Source of the DNA: Gemmatimonadota bacterium | GTDB taxonomy: Bacteria; Gemmatimonadota; Gemmatimonadetes; Longimicrobiales; Gaopeijiaceae | Direction: 5' to 3' | NCBI GenBank assembly: GCA_028873845.1 | Contig: JAPPNO010000037.1 | Coordinates: 1-34,083 of the forward strand | Length of the DNA: 34,083 bases | Shown: positions 16,123 to 24,503 of the stretch, one piece after another | Numbering within the stretch: the first letter of the stretch is position 1 | How the letters are laid out: every line of letters begins with the position of its first letter | Translations under genes and position numbers: made by a program | The notes under the pieces: generated by a model | What the model was told of the DNA's origin: nothing | Seen by the model: only the letters and a program-made list of their open reading frames with translations | The model's database searches: none

Positions 16123-17315
16123 TTCACCACCTCCAGTCTGTCGTTCGGCCGGTGCCAGCGCCCCGCCTTCGCCCTCGGCTCGCCCTCGACGAGCACGATA
16201 TCCGCCGTGTAGTCGTAGGAACCGCCCATCAGCGTCGAGCCCACGCCGTACAGGTCGACCGGCACGCCCGCCTCCTCGAAGGCGCGGATCTTGGCTGCAC
16301 CGAACCCTCCCGAGGCCACGATGCGCACATGGCCGAAGCCCGCCCGGTCCAGCGCTTCGCGCACCTTGCGCACCAGCCGCGAGTTCACGCCGCGCGGGTC
16401 GAAGTCGCCCATCTCGCCCTGCATGGACCGGTCGACCATGGTGCCGGAGGTGTCGAGGCGCACCCCCCACAGCCGCGCGCCCAGCGCACGGGCAACCGCC
16501 AGGGAGGTGCCCACGCTGTCGTTGTCGAAGTCCACCAGCGACACGATGCGCACCTCCTCGGAGAGCGACTCCGCGAGCGCCGCCGTCGCGGCCACCGTGT
16601 CCCCGCCGAAGGCCGCGATCAGGCCGTGCGGCACGGTACCGATCCCCGACGAGCCCCACCACGAGGCCTGGGCGTCGGTCGAGACCCCGATCGCGCCCGC
16701 CACGTGCGCCGCCCATCCGTCTCCGGTCTGTACCCGCCAGTGGTCGTGACGCGCCGGAAAGAACATGATCGACTTGGGCCACGCGGCCTCGACCACCGCG
16801 CGCGTGTTGGTCGCGATGCGGGTGCGGCGGCCCAGCACCCCGGCGCAGAGCGTTTCCAGGTGCACAAAGGCGGGGTACGGCCCGGTGATGAACATGACCG
16901 TTTCCCACGGGCTCGCGCGGTCGCCGTCGCGCAGCGAGCGGACCTTCAGGTCGGCGAAGCCGTAGCCCTCGGTGAGACACAGCTTGAGCATGCCGATGGC
17001 CTCGTCGGTGCCCGCCACGACCGCGTCGCGCTTCTGGAAGACCTGCATGGTGACGTTCGGGCCGCGTCCGCGCGCGAGCAGGAGGTCGCGGGCGCGCACG
17101 AAGTATTTGTCGGAGTAGTAGCCGCCCCGCATCTTCTCGACGGGGAAGTCGAAGATGGCCGGGTCGAGGCGCTCGGCGTGGCGGATGGGGGCAGGGGGCG
17201 TGGACGGCGTGGGGTCGCCGGACGGGGGGAGGTGGGGGGGGTGGGCCGAAGCAGGCGCCGCCCGGGCCGGCGGGGCGGCCGCGGCGGTTGTGCGACTGGG
17301 GTCTTCGCGTGGCAT
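16119..17315 (-). CDS. pncB: Nicotinate phosphoribosyltransferase
   Basis: The 398-residue enzyme transfers phosphoribose to nicotinate, giving nicotinate mononucleotide for NAD salvage. Family features seen: GGYYSDKYFVRAR at the start of the fold, VTMQVFQKRDAVVAG, ITGPYPAFVHLET, a central strand with SLVDFDNDSVGT, GVRLDTSGTMVDRS and the C-terminal phosphate-binding ASGGFGAAKIRAFE and YGVGSTLMGG. The first 45 residues are almost only Pro, Ala and polar residues, and no other start lies before the conserved region, so the ATG at 17315 is kept. It is cotranscribed with pncA. Being of the archaeal/short NAPRTase-QPRTase-like subgroup rather than the E. coli PncB type is my impression only. Confidence 0.87.
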   Translation of the reverse strand: MPREDPSRTTAAAAPPARAAPASAHPPHLPPSGDPTPSTPPAPIRHAERLDPAIFDFPVEKMRGGYYSDKYFVRARDLLLARGRGPNVTMQVFQKRDAVVAGTDEAIGMLKLCLTEGYGFADLKVRSLRDGDRASPWETVMFITGPYPAFVHLETLCAGVLGRRTRIATNTRAVVEAAWPKSIMFFPARHDHWRVQTGDGWAAHVAGAIGVSTDAQASWWGSSGIGTVPHGLIAAFGGDTVAATAALAESLSEEVRIVSLVDFDNDSVGTSLAVARALGARLWGVRLDTSGTMVDRSMQGEMGDFDPRGVNSRLVRKVREALDRAGFGHVRIVASGGFGAAKIRAFEEAGVPVDLYGVGSTLMGGSYDYTADIVLVEGEPRAKAGRWHRPNDRLEVVK

Positions 17316-17377
17316 GACCTGTGCGGCAATCCGGTGGGAGCCGTGCGATGACAGCGGTGACAGACTTCGACTGGAAC

Positions 17378-17401
17378 GTTAGTCTAACAGGAATCGATTC
17401 C
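17378..17401. promoter_or_regulatory. Two adjacent palindromes in the pncB/propeller divergent region
   Basis: GTTAGTCTAAC (17378-17388, 5-base arms) is followed one base later by GGAATCGATTCC (17390-17401, perfect 12-base palindrome). They lie 63 bases upstream of the pncB start and 50 bases upstream of the propeller gene start, a good place for operators. The core GAATCGATTC recurs before leuC at 28786-28795. Confidence 0.4.
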
Positions 17402-17450
17402 ATTCGCCGAGGTGGCCCCATCTCACGGCGAGTCGAGGAGGCTGTCCCAC

Positions 17451-18662
17451 ATGACCGCTCCGGTCGATGCGCTCGCAACGATCGCGGATTCCGCCGTGAG
17501 GAAATGTCGTCGCTCGGGCACCCAGGCGGCCCGTGGGAACAATCTCCCCGGCATCCTCCACGGACTGCTCGGCGTTCTCGTGTTTCCCGCCGCAGCGGTG
17601 GGCGCGTCCTCCCAGGAGGTCACCGTGCTCACGGAAGACCTCTGCGCCTCGTGCTCCATCGAAATCACCGCCGATGTCGTGCTCGGGACCGATGGTGAAT
17701 CGGTGATCGGACTGGCCCTGGACATCGAGCGGCTCCCGGACGGTCGTTTCGCGATGGCGTTCGACGATGTGATGTATGAATTCACGGTCTTTTCGCCGGA
17801 CGGATCCGAGTATCGGCGCGTGGGCCGCGCGGGCGAGGGACCGGGCGAGTACGGCCATGTGTGGTTCATCAGGGAGCACGGCGACCGGCTCCACGTGTTC
17901 GACCGAAGGAGAAGGCGCATGACCGTGCTGGACCACGACTACGAAGTGGTCGGCACGATGCCGGTGGAATGCGTGAGGTGCGACGGAAGGGACATGGCCA
18001 TCCTTCCCGATGGCTCTGCCGCGATCAACTTCTTCGAGCCGCAGGGCGGCTGGGAGCGACGCGACAACGCAAATGCGTGGCTCGTCGTGCATATCCTGGG
18101 AGACGACGGTCGGCCTCGGGTTTCAATCCCCGGGGTTCCCGCGGGGAGTCACGGGTCGCTCATTCGCCACCTCGATATTGCGTCCGACGGGTCCCTGGCG
18201 GTCGCCGAGTCCATGCGGTACCGGATCGAGCGCCGGGACCCGGGAACGGGAGAACTCCTCGAGACCTTCGTGCGCGACGCCGACTGGTGGCCGGACGAGA
18301 ATCCCGTGCATGCTCCCCGGCCCGACCTGCCGCCCGTGACCGCCATGAACTGGATGCATGTGGATGAAGCCGGGCGGCTGTGGCTGTACATCGAACGCCC
18401 CACGGCGGACTGGCGGGACCACGTGGAGAACACCGGACTGCCGGAGCACATGGGTTCCTGGCGCTATGGGCGCGCAGCGACGGAGTGGGTGGTTGAAGTC
18501 GTGGACATGGAAGCGGGCAAGGTGATCGTATCGCAGGTCGTGGACGTGGAACCCGCGCCGCGGGCGCAGTTCTTCGCCCCCGGCTGGCTGGCCGTCCATG
18601 ACGACGAGGACATCGTCCCGAGGTACCGCATGTACCGCCTGCGACTGACCGGCCTGGAGTAA
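17451..18662 (+). CDS. Exported 6-bladed beta-propeller protein
   Basis: The 403-residue protein has a long N-region followed by a hydrophobic segment (LPGILHGLLGVLVFPAAAVG) that should act as a signal peptide or anchor, then propeller repeats. The blade GSEYRRVGRAGEGPGEY is the hallmark of the 6-bladed propeller family common in Gemmatimonadota and Bacteroidota; later blades include MTVLDHDYEVVGTM and LWLYIERP. A pair of cysteines (LCASCSIE) lies just after the signal. The ATG at 17451 was chosen for its GAGGAGG at a 9-base spacing; a GTG at 17412 is in frame but has no such site. It is transcribed alone, divergent from pncB. The molecular function of these propellers is unknown. Confidence 0.8.
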   Translation: MTAPVDALATIADSAVRKCRRSGTQAARGNNLPGILHGLLGVLVFPAAAVGASSQEVTVLTEDLCASCSIEITADVVLGTDGESVIGLALDIERLPDGRFAMAFDDVMYEFTVFSPDGSEYRRVGRAGEGPGEYGHVWFIREHGDRLHVFDRRRRRMTVLDHDYEVVGTMPVECVRCDGRDMAILPDGSAAINFFEPQGGWERRDNANAWLVVHILGDDGRPRVSIPGVPAGSHGSLIRHLDIASDGSLAVAESMRYRIERRDPGTGELLETFVRDADWWPDENPVHAPRPDLPPVTAMNWMHVDEAGRLWLYIERPTADWRDHVENTGLPEHMGSWRYGRAATEWVVEVVDMEAGKVIVSQVVDVEPAPRAQFFAPGWLAVHDDEDIVPRYRMYRLRLTGLE

Positions 18663-18708
18663 GGCACGCTCGGGCACCCCCAAGGACCGCGGAACTCGGC
18701 CGTTTCCC

Positions 18709-19917
18709 TCAATACCGGCCCGAAAGCCCGCTGTGGGAAGGCCGGGCTACGATTCCCGGCGCCGAGCAGGGACTGGCGGGAGCATCCACCGTGTCACCAC
18801 GCACGAAACTCCCGCCATCACGCAGATACCCGTCCGCGTCGACGACGCAGTAGCCGAAGTGATCCTCGGTCGCTCGCACGTACACGAAATGATTGAAGGA
18901 CCCCCGGTCGTCCCGCGGTACCGTTCGCTCATCCTGGTGAAAGGAATCCGGCTCCTTCCCCCCGGCCCCCGTAACGAAATACCGGATGCCGTGCCGGGGG
19001 CGGAGCCGCGCGTACAGGTGCTGGTGGGCCTGAAAGACGACATCCACCCCGTGCTCACGGAAGGTCGGCTCGAGTTCGGCCCGTAGCGCCTCATCCTCAC
19101 GGCGGCATCCGAAACGGAACCACTGACATCTCTTTGGCGCGTATGCCGGATGGTGCATCGCGACGACCTTCCAGCGCGCGCTGGAACGCCGCAGAGCCTC
19201 GGCCAGCCAACGCAGTTGAGGCTGATCGGTGCCATGCGTGAGCTTGGTCTGCTCCTCGCCGAGCGTGTTGGAGTCGAGCACGAACACCTCGACGAGCGGC
19301 GGCTCCCCCGAGCGCGCATCGGCCTGTCCACCGCGCGCGCTCCGGGGCCAGTCGGGTTGCGCTGCCGGAATCTCGATCGAGTAGTAGCGGAGGCCGTCAC
19401 GGTAGCCGAATTCGGGCGTCGCCAGGTGGGATTCCACCTCGCACCCGGACGACGGGTCATAGGCGGTTCCATCCCGGCGAACGGGCCTCAGTCCCGACTC
19501 TTCGCAGTGCTGCACGTCGTGGTTGCCAAGCGCCGCGTGAACCCTCACTCCAAGGGAGAGAATGCCATGGTAGACATCGAGGAACCTGTCGCCGATGGAC
19601 TCCGTATGGCCGTGGTCGTAGACGTTGTCCCCCAGCAGGAAGACGTGAGAAACCGGCACGGCCTCGGCCTGGCGGCGGATCTGCGCCGCAACCCCCCGGG
19701 CGCGGTCGTCACCGGTACCGGTGTCTCCGACGAAGACGAACCGCGCTGCCGGGACCGTGTCCTGGAGCCTCGCGCCGAACGCCGCGCCGCCCGGAGGGCC
19801 GGCCAGGAACCGGACGCCGGTGCCGCACGCGCCAGCCAGGACGGCGACCACCAGAACGGTGCCGGGAACTCCGGCGGCGCCACAACTCAACCGGCACGAC
19901 CTGGAGACCGGAGGCAT
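18709..19917 (-). CDS. Calcineurin-like metallophosphoesterase lipoprotein
   Basis: This 402-residue protein belongs to the purple-acid-phosphatase-like group. The five metal-site blocks are in order: FVGDTGTGDD, LLGDNVYDHG, LGNHDVQ, AMHHPAYAP and FQAHQHLYAR. It carries an N-terminal signal with lipobox LAGAC, so it should be anchored in the periplasm or at the surface. The ATG at 19917 is preferred; a GTG at 19947, overlapping the previous stop by 11 bases, is also possible. The family removes phosphate from phosphomonoesters, phosphoproteins or nucleotides. It is the last gene of the operon headed by the kinase-like/Omp85 protein. This suggests it opposes or completes that protein's phosphotransfer, which is an inference from context. 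Confidence 0.88.
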   Translation of the reverse strand: MPPVSRSCRLSCGAAGVPGTVLVVAVLAGACGTGVRFLAGPPGGAAFGARLQDTVPAARFVFVGDTGTGDDRARGVAAQIRRQAEAVPVSHVFLLGDNVYDHGHTESIGDRFLDVYHGILSLGVRVHAALGNHDVQHCEESGLRPVRRDGTAYDPSSGCEVESHLATPEFGYRDGLRYYSIEIPAAQPDWPRSARGGQADARSGEPPLVEVFVLDSNTLGEEQTKLTHGTDQPQLRWLAEALRRSSARWKVVAMHHPAYAPKRCQWFRFGCRREDEALRAELEPTFREHGVDVVFQAHQHLYARLRPRHGIRYFVTGAGGKEPDSFHQDERTVPRDDRGSFNHFVYVRATEDHFGYCVVDADGYLRDGGSFVRGDTVDAPASPCSAPGIVARPSHSGLSGRY

Positions 19918-19936
19918 CCGAACGGGCGCCGGGATT

Positions 19937-20899
19937 CTACGGGGCACGGCGCCGCTCGTCGCGAGTCGCCCGCTTCGGATAGACGGTCAGGACGGCTCTT
20001 CCGCTACCGCCCTCGTCGGCGACGATCAGAGCTCCGTCCGCGGCGAGCGCGATCCCCTCGATCTGACGATGCCACCCGGCGGTAAACCGCTTTGCGGCCA
20101 GAACCTCGCCGGCCGGCGTCACCTCCGCGATGGCGTCCTGGCGGGCCGCGACCACGAAGTAGTTGCCGGACACCGGGTGTCGCTCGATTCCCGACGGGTG
20201 GTACCGGTTGGATCCGATCCGCCGAGCGAAGTCCGCCACGGGAACGACGGTGGGCGGGTCGCCACTCAATCGTTTCGTGTCGATGGACCAGCGGTACATG
20301 GCCACACGCCCGGCAAGTTCCTCGCTCCGCGCTTCCTTGCACATCAGCAGCAGCTCCCGCCCGCCCGGGTCATGCGCCAGGCCCTCGATTTCGCAGTCGC
20401 GGCCAACGCCCGTGGCATGTTCGCGGTAGAGAACCGACTCCCCGTCCCCCCCCTCGTGGCTCTCGTAGAGCCTGCCCGAACTCGTGACCAGGTAGATCCG
20501 TCCGCCGGCCACCGCGATTCCCTCGAAGTCGTCGGCGACCGGGCCCTTCCTGTCCGCCAGTTCGAATTCCTTGACGATCGAGCCGTCCCGGCGGTCGATC
20601 TCGAAGACCACGCCGACTTCGTCGTTGTGCGCCAATAGCCGGTGGTCGCTTGTGGTTGCCAGGCCGGAGATCTCCCGGAGCCGCCCCGGGAGTTCCACGC
20701 GAGTCGCATTCTCCGGATCCAGCACATAGTCCCCGAGAGATTCCCGGCTCTGGCCTGTTCGCGCGATCCCGCCATCGTCCGCGGGACCACGGGCCATGCC
20801 GATCGCGGCCAACAACAGGAGACAGGAGATACCCCCGAGGGCAAGTCCACCGCGCCGCCTCCATCGTCCTGCCTTCGCATTCATTTGGCCATGCTTCAT
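19937..20899 (-). CDS. Membrane-anchored SdiA-regulated-type beta-propeller
   Basis: The 320-residue protein has a basic N-terminus and one hydrophobic segment (LALGGISCLLLLAAIGMA), then a single propeller domain like the SdiA-regulated/YjiK family. Typical strands are LREISGLATTSDHRLLAHND, VFEIDRRDGSIVKEF, DDFEGIAVAGGRIYLVTS and CEIEGLAHDPGGRELLLMCK, ending with RQIEGIALAADGALIVADEG. The fold probably binds an extracytoplasmic ligand or acts as a lactonase-like or phytase-like domain; the function is unknown. Its ATG overlaps the stop of the DUF4956 gene by one base (TGATG), giving strong translational coupling. The phosphoesterase gene follows directly. Confidence 0.82.
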   Translation of the reverse strand: MKHGQMNAKAGRWRRRGGLALGGISCLLLLAAIGMARGPADDGGIARTGQSRESLGDYVLDPENATRVELPGRLREISGLATTSDHRLLAHNDEVGVVFEIDRRDGSIVKEFELADRKGPVADDFEGIAVAGGRIYLVTSSGRLYESHEGGDGESVLYREHATGVGRDCEIEGLAHDPGGRELLLMCKEARSEELAGRVAMYRWSIDTKRLSGDPPTVVPVADFARRIGSNRYHPSGIERHPVSGNYFVVAARQDAIAEVTPAGEVLAAKRFTAGWHRQIEGIALAADGALIVADEGGSGRAVLTVYPKRATRDERRRAP

Positions 20900-21600
20900 C
20901 AGGTCGAGTCCCCTTGGGGCGCCCCCGGGGCCTTCGCCTGTGCTTCAGGCGGAACGATTCTCCACCCGGACAACACCGCCGGCTCCGCTCCGTAGTTGCT
21001 CTTCCACACGGCCAGCGTTATCGCGACGAAGATCAGCGATGCGAGGTAGGCCACCGTGGTGAGCTGGGTGCCGGTCGCGAGTCCGATCCCGATGGCCATC
21101 AGCATGTAGACGGCGTCCATCGGTTCCTTGATCGTGGCTCGAAAGCGCACGGCGGCGACGATTCCGGCGAGGCCGAAGGCCAGCGGGAGGCTGCCCTTGA
21201 CCAGGAACACGACGAGCGCAATGCCGATCGGCGTCACGAGCAGCGCGTGAATGAACGATTGGCTGTACTTCTTGCGCGGGCGGGTCCAGCGGTACACCCA
21301 GGTGACGGGCAGCGTCACACCGAAGGCCAGCGTCAGCGCGAGCACGACCGGGACCGCGAGGGCCGGATCGGCCAGCTGGCTCACGCCTTCCTGATTGCCG
21401 AGCCGGTCGATGGCCAGCTGGATGTTCTCGAGCATGTCGGACACCTCGTCTCCGGCGGTGTACAGCGTACCCATCAGGAATCGGTCCCGTTCCTGGGAGA
21501 CATAGGAAAGCGCGCGCGGGAAGAAGTGAAACGCCCCCGCAAGGAACGCGAGCCACGACAGATAGTAGATGGCGAGACGGACGATGATGTTTTTCAGCAC
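20899..21600 (-). CDS. DUF4956 integral membrane protein
   Basis: The 233-residue protein has about five membrane segments: residues 5-27, a pair around 85-140, and two in the C-terminal half. The family signature is plain: PLAFGLAGIVAAVRFRATIK, then MDAVYMLMAIGIGLATG. DUF4956 genes are commonly found beside VTC-type polyphosphate polymerase domains and CotH-like kinases, so a link to phosphate-rich polymers or phosphorylation in the envelope is suspected from knowledge of other genomes. No VTC gene is in this window. It starts 20 bases after the Omp85/kinase gene, and its stop overlaps the next start. The segment between TM1 and TM2 contains a predicted amphipathic region. Confidence 0.88.
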   Translation of the reverse strand: MLKNIIVRLAIYYLSWLAFLAGAFHFFPRALSYVSQERDRFLMGTLYTAGDEVSDMLENIQLAIDRLGNQEGVSQLADPALAVPVVLALTLAFGVTLPVTWVYRWTRPRKKYSQSFIHALLVTPIGIALVVFLVKGSLPLAFGLAGIVAAVRFRATIKEPMDAVYMLMAIGIGLATGTQLTTVAYLASLIFVAITLAVWKSNYGAEPAVLSGWRIVPPEAQAKAPGAPQGDST

Positions 21601-21620
21601 GGGTTGTCTCCTTTCCTGGT

Positions 21621-24368
21621 TTAGAACATGTGGCCGGCGCGAACATAAACACCGGTCAGGTCACGGCCCTTCATCACGGCAAGGCTCAGTGTAGCGGCGC
21701 GTTCCAGGAATGACAGCCAGATCCCGCCCCCGGTGCCGTTGTGCCAGTCGTCGCCGTCGTCCGGATCACCGGGACGGAAAACCCGGCCCACATCGGCGGC
21801 TCCGAACAAGCCGAATTCTCCGGGCACCAGTATCCTCACCTCCGCCACCGCCACTCTCAGTTCGACATTCGCGTAGAGCGAGGCGTCGCCCGCGAAACGG
21901 TTCTTGTACAGACCGCGCACGGGGCCGTCCCCCTGGCGCAGGCCGACCCGGCCGGGTCCGCCCAGAAAGGCGCTCTCGAGGAAGGGATACCTCCCCCAGA
22001 CCTTTTTTCCGCCCACTCTCAGGGCCAGCGTGGGGTTGGCACGGATCCGCGCCGTCAGGTAGGTGCGTACTTCGCCGTCCACGCCTCCGAAGGCCGATTC
22101 CACATCCCATGCTTTCGCGTATCCCGCGACGGCAACGCGCGCGAAGAATCCGCGAGTCGGGGAGGTCGGATTGTCGCGGCTGTCGTACTCGATTTCGCCG
22201 CGCGTTCCCACCTGGCCGAAGGATCCCGTGCCGTACAGAGGATGTTCCAGGGAACCGATGAAAGAGCCTTCATTCGCGTCCTCGGGTGTTCTCGACCACT
22301 TGACGACCGGCCCCAGGCGGACGGTGAGCTTCGAGCGATGCGGCTCCGTCCCGCCTTCGGCCGCTTCCCCGTCCTCCGCTCCGGCTGCGAACTCGAGGGC
22401 CGGTGCGAGAACGAAGGTTCCCTGCCGCACCTTGTAGAAGGAGGACGGTTTTTCGAGCTGGAAGTCGTTGCCGAAGCCGGTGAATCGCGTCACCGCGAGT
22501 CCCGAGTACTCGACGGCCAGGTTCGCGTCGACATTGGGCCATACCCGGCGAAAGATGCCTTCATACGACGCAAACGGCTTGTAGCCCCGGCTGGCCATGC
22601 CGACGGAAAGGGAATGCCGGGACGCGAACGGACCCTTGCGGTAACCGAAGTTCGTCCGGCTGTGGGCCATTCGCACGAACGCACCCAGATCGGGATCCAC
22701 CCAGATGGTGGGGAAGGTGAACGCCTGGTGACCCCAGTCGAGTGCGTACCAGTCCGAGAAGGGACGCCGTGGCTGTATCGTGGCCGGGGGACGCCGGTAC
22801 GGGCGCTCATCGATGCCCGCACCCATGCCCTTCACAAACACGTTGTCCCCGCGATGGTCGTAGAAGCGGGTCCTCGAGGCACCGGCCTCGGATGCGTTGG
22901 TGAATGTGTCGCTCCCTCCACCGCCATCGATACGGATGGTAATCCTGCCCGCCGCGCCGACCACTTCCGCACGATCGGCGCCACCCCGGAGGTAGAGGCG
23001 GACCTCCCTGGTTTCCGCGTGACGGAAGGTCCGCTCGAACCAGGGCGGACTCTTCCCCTCCCCGGCCTCTCCCACGACACCGATCCGGACCACGAGATCG
23101 CCGTTCGCCAGGTGCTCGAAGCGCGCGTACTCGTCCTCGTCGGTCGCCTGGATCTCGACTTCGCGTGTAATCAGTCCGTAGTACCGGGCGGCGAATTCCG
23201 GCAATGCGTCGCGCCTCGCCCTGAGCGCCGCTTCGAGGCTTTCGCCGACGAGTTCATGGTACGGCGCGGGAAGCCGCCGCACCGCGTCGTCGATAACGGA
23301 ATCGACGAGAATCGTGCGCAACCAACCCACGGCCTCGTCCCAGGCGGCCCTGTCGAGCTCGGCCAGAAGCCGGCGATCCAACCCCCAGCCGTTGGTCGTC
23401 AGGCCGGCCACGCTCGGGTAGGTGTCCCTGAATCCGACCGCCCTCGGGTAGGGCTTGCGGACCAGCATCATGGCCAACCCGCCATAGTGGATGAACGCCT
23501 GGTCGCGATCCTCCGGTACCGGGAGCCAGGTGTGGCAGTCGCCGTCGGGAAACCGCGCCCATCGCCACTGTCCGGGATGACGGTCTCCGTCGCCGATGAC
23601 GAAGTCCAGCAATCTGGCCTTGAGGAAAGCCACGGCATCCACGCGCTCGCAGGAGCTGTCCTCGAGGTCGTCCAACATGTTCTCGGTCCCGCTGACCTTC
23701 CGTGAACCCGCGAATCCGGGCGTATCGTCCGGCCCCTCCGACGGATGCAGCTGCAGCGTTCCGATCAGGCCCGCGAACTCCTCGCGGTACTCCCCGAGCC
23801 TGGGATCGTCGGGAATCACGACGAGGCTGTACTTGGAATGGAGTATGCCGGCGGCCTCCATGAGTGGATCGACCACCAGCGCCCCCGTCGGCAGCAGCGC
23901 GCTGGCCAGGTCGTGGAGGACCTCGCCCACGACCGTGTTCCGCAGGGCGGCGGCCAGCCTTTTGGTGGTGTCCTTGTCGAGAGAGCGAACCACGTATCGG
24001 ATGCCGTCCGCCCCGGTGAAGTGGAGAGAGATCGACTGTCCGCCGCCGCCGGTTCGAAGCGGCGTGAGCCCGCCTCCGACGCTGTCGAGGTCAAGAACCG
24101 CGACCTCGATGGGGGTGTTCCAGAGGTCCCGGTAATTGTCCCCGTAGATCCAGCGCTTGACCGGACCGGCCCGGAATCGTTCGCCGGGAACCACAAGGTG
24201 GGTCCTGGCGCCCGGCGGCGGAATCGATCGGTGGATTCTGGTGCCGGCCACCGTCCGGGCCTCCTGGGGCGTGGCCAGGGCCGGGGTTGCAAGGGCAAGC
24301 GCCAGCGCGGGAAGGATGGTTCGCCGGGCCCGAACCCCGATGCGTGAAAACCGATCAGCTTTGCACAT
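21621..24368 (-). CDS. Kinase-like periplasmic domain fused to an Omp85/BamA-type outer-membrane barrel
   Basis: The 915-residue protein has a signal peptide with cleavage near Ala-32/Thr-33. A globular domain (about 40-400) has features of atypical kinases: a Gly-rich turn RTGGGG (105-110), a strand with VVRSLDKD (to residue 133), a catalytic-loop-like DGDRHPGQW (260-268) and a metal-loop-like EDRDQAF (286-292). The DRH..QW and DRD pattern recalls FAM20C/HipA/CotH-like kinases. A middle segment contains IRIDGGGGSDTF. The C-terminal 400 residues form a surface-antigen (D15/BamA/TamA) barrel with YDSRDNPTSPTRGFFARV, FLGGPGRVGLRQGD and a terminal Phe (AGHMF), the outer-membrane sorting signal. 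It heads the DUF4956/propeller/phosphoesterase operon. Kinase activity is inferred from motifs only. Confidence 0.85.
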   Translation of the reverse strand: MCKADRFSRIGVRARRTILPALALALATPALATPQEARTVAGTRIHRSIPPPGARTHLVVPGERFRAGPVKRWIYGDNYRDLWNTPIEVAVLDLDSVGGGLTPLRTGGGGQSISLHFTGADGIRYVVRSLDKDTTKRLAAALRNTVVGEVLHDLASALLPTGALVVDPLMEAAGILHSKYSLVVIPDDPRLGEYREEFAGLIGTLQLHPSEGPDDTPGFAGSRKVSGTENMLDDLEDSSCERVDAVAFLKARLLDFVIGDGDRHPGQWRWARFPDGDCHTWLPVPEDRDQAFIHYGGLAMMLVRKPYPRAVGFRDTYPSVAGLTTNGWGLDRRLLAELDRAAWDEAVGWLRTILVDSVIDDAVRRLPAPYHELVGESLEAALRARRDALPEFAARYYGLITREVEIQATDEDEYARFEHLANGDLVVRIGVVGEAGEGKSPPWFERTFRHAETREVRLYLRGGADRAEVVGAAGRITIRIDGGGGSDTFTNASEAGASRTRFYDHRGDNVFVKGMGAGIDERPYRRPPATIQPRRPFSDWYALDWGHQAFTFPTIWVDPDLGAFVRMAHSRTNFGYRKGPFASRHSLSVGMASRGYKPFASYEGIFRRVWPNVDANLAVEYSGLAVTRFTGFGNDFQLEKPSSFYKVRQGTFVLAPALEFAAGAEDGEAAEGGTEPHRSKLTVRLGPVVKWSRTPEDANEGSFIGSLEHPLYGTGSFGQVGTRGEIEYDSRDNPTSPTRGFFARVAVAGYAKAWDVESAFGGVDGEVRTYLTARIRANPTLALRVGGKKVWGRYPFLESAFLGGPGRVGLRQGDGPVRGLYKNRFAGDASLYANVELRVAVAEVRILVPGEFGLFGAADVGRVFRPGDPDDGDDWHNGTGGGIWLSFLERAATLSLAVMKGRDLTGVYVRAGHMF

Positions 24369-24442
24369 GGCGGGGCCCTCGATGCCGGATGTTCCCGATC
24401 AAACAGAGATAACAGGCTACTTCCGACCAGCTTTCCGCAGCA

Positions 24443-24464
24443 AGGGAAAGAACAGGGAAAGAAC
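24443..24464. promoter_or_regulatory. Tandem 11-bp direct repeat upstream of the Omp85/kinase operon
   Basis: AGGGAAAGAAC occurs twice back to back (24443-24453 and 24454-24464), 75-96 bases upstream of the ATG at 24368 on the minus strand. An 11-bp period is one helical turn, as used by dimeric response regulators binding in tandem. The rest of the 135-base gap holds no clear promoter; TTATCT on the minus strand near 24415 is a weak -10 candidate. Confidence 0.4.
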
Positions 24465-24503
24465 CGGGGGCCGGCGCAGCGGGTCTCGATCCGCCGCCCC
24501 ACC

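Noticed and set aside
18663-18708. Terminator between the convergent propeller and phosphoesterase genes
   Set aside because: No stem of five or more base pairs followed by a T run on either strand.
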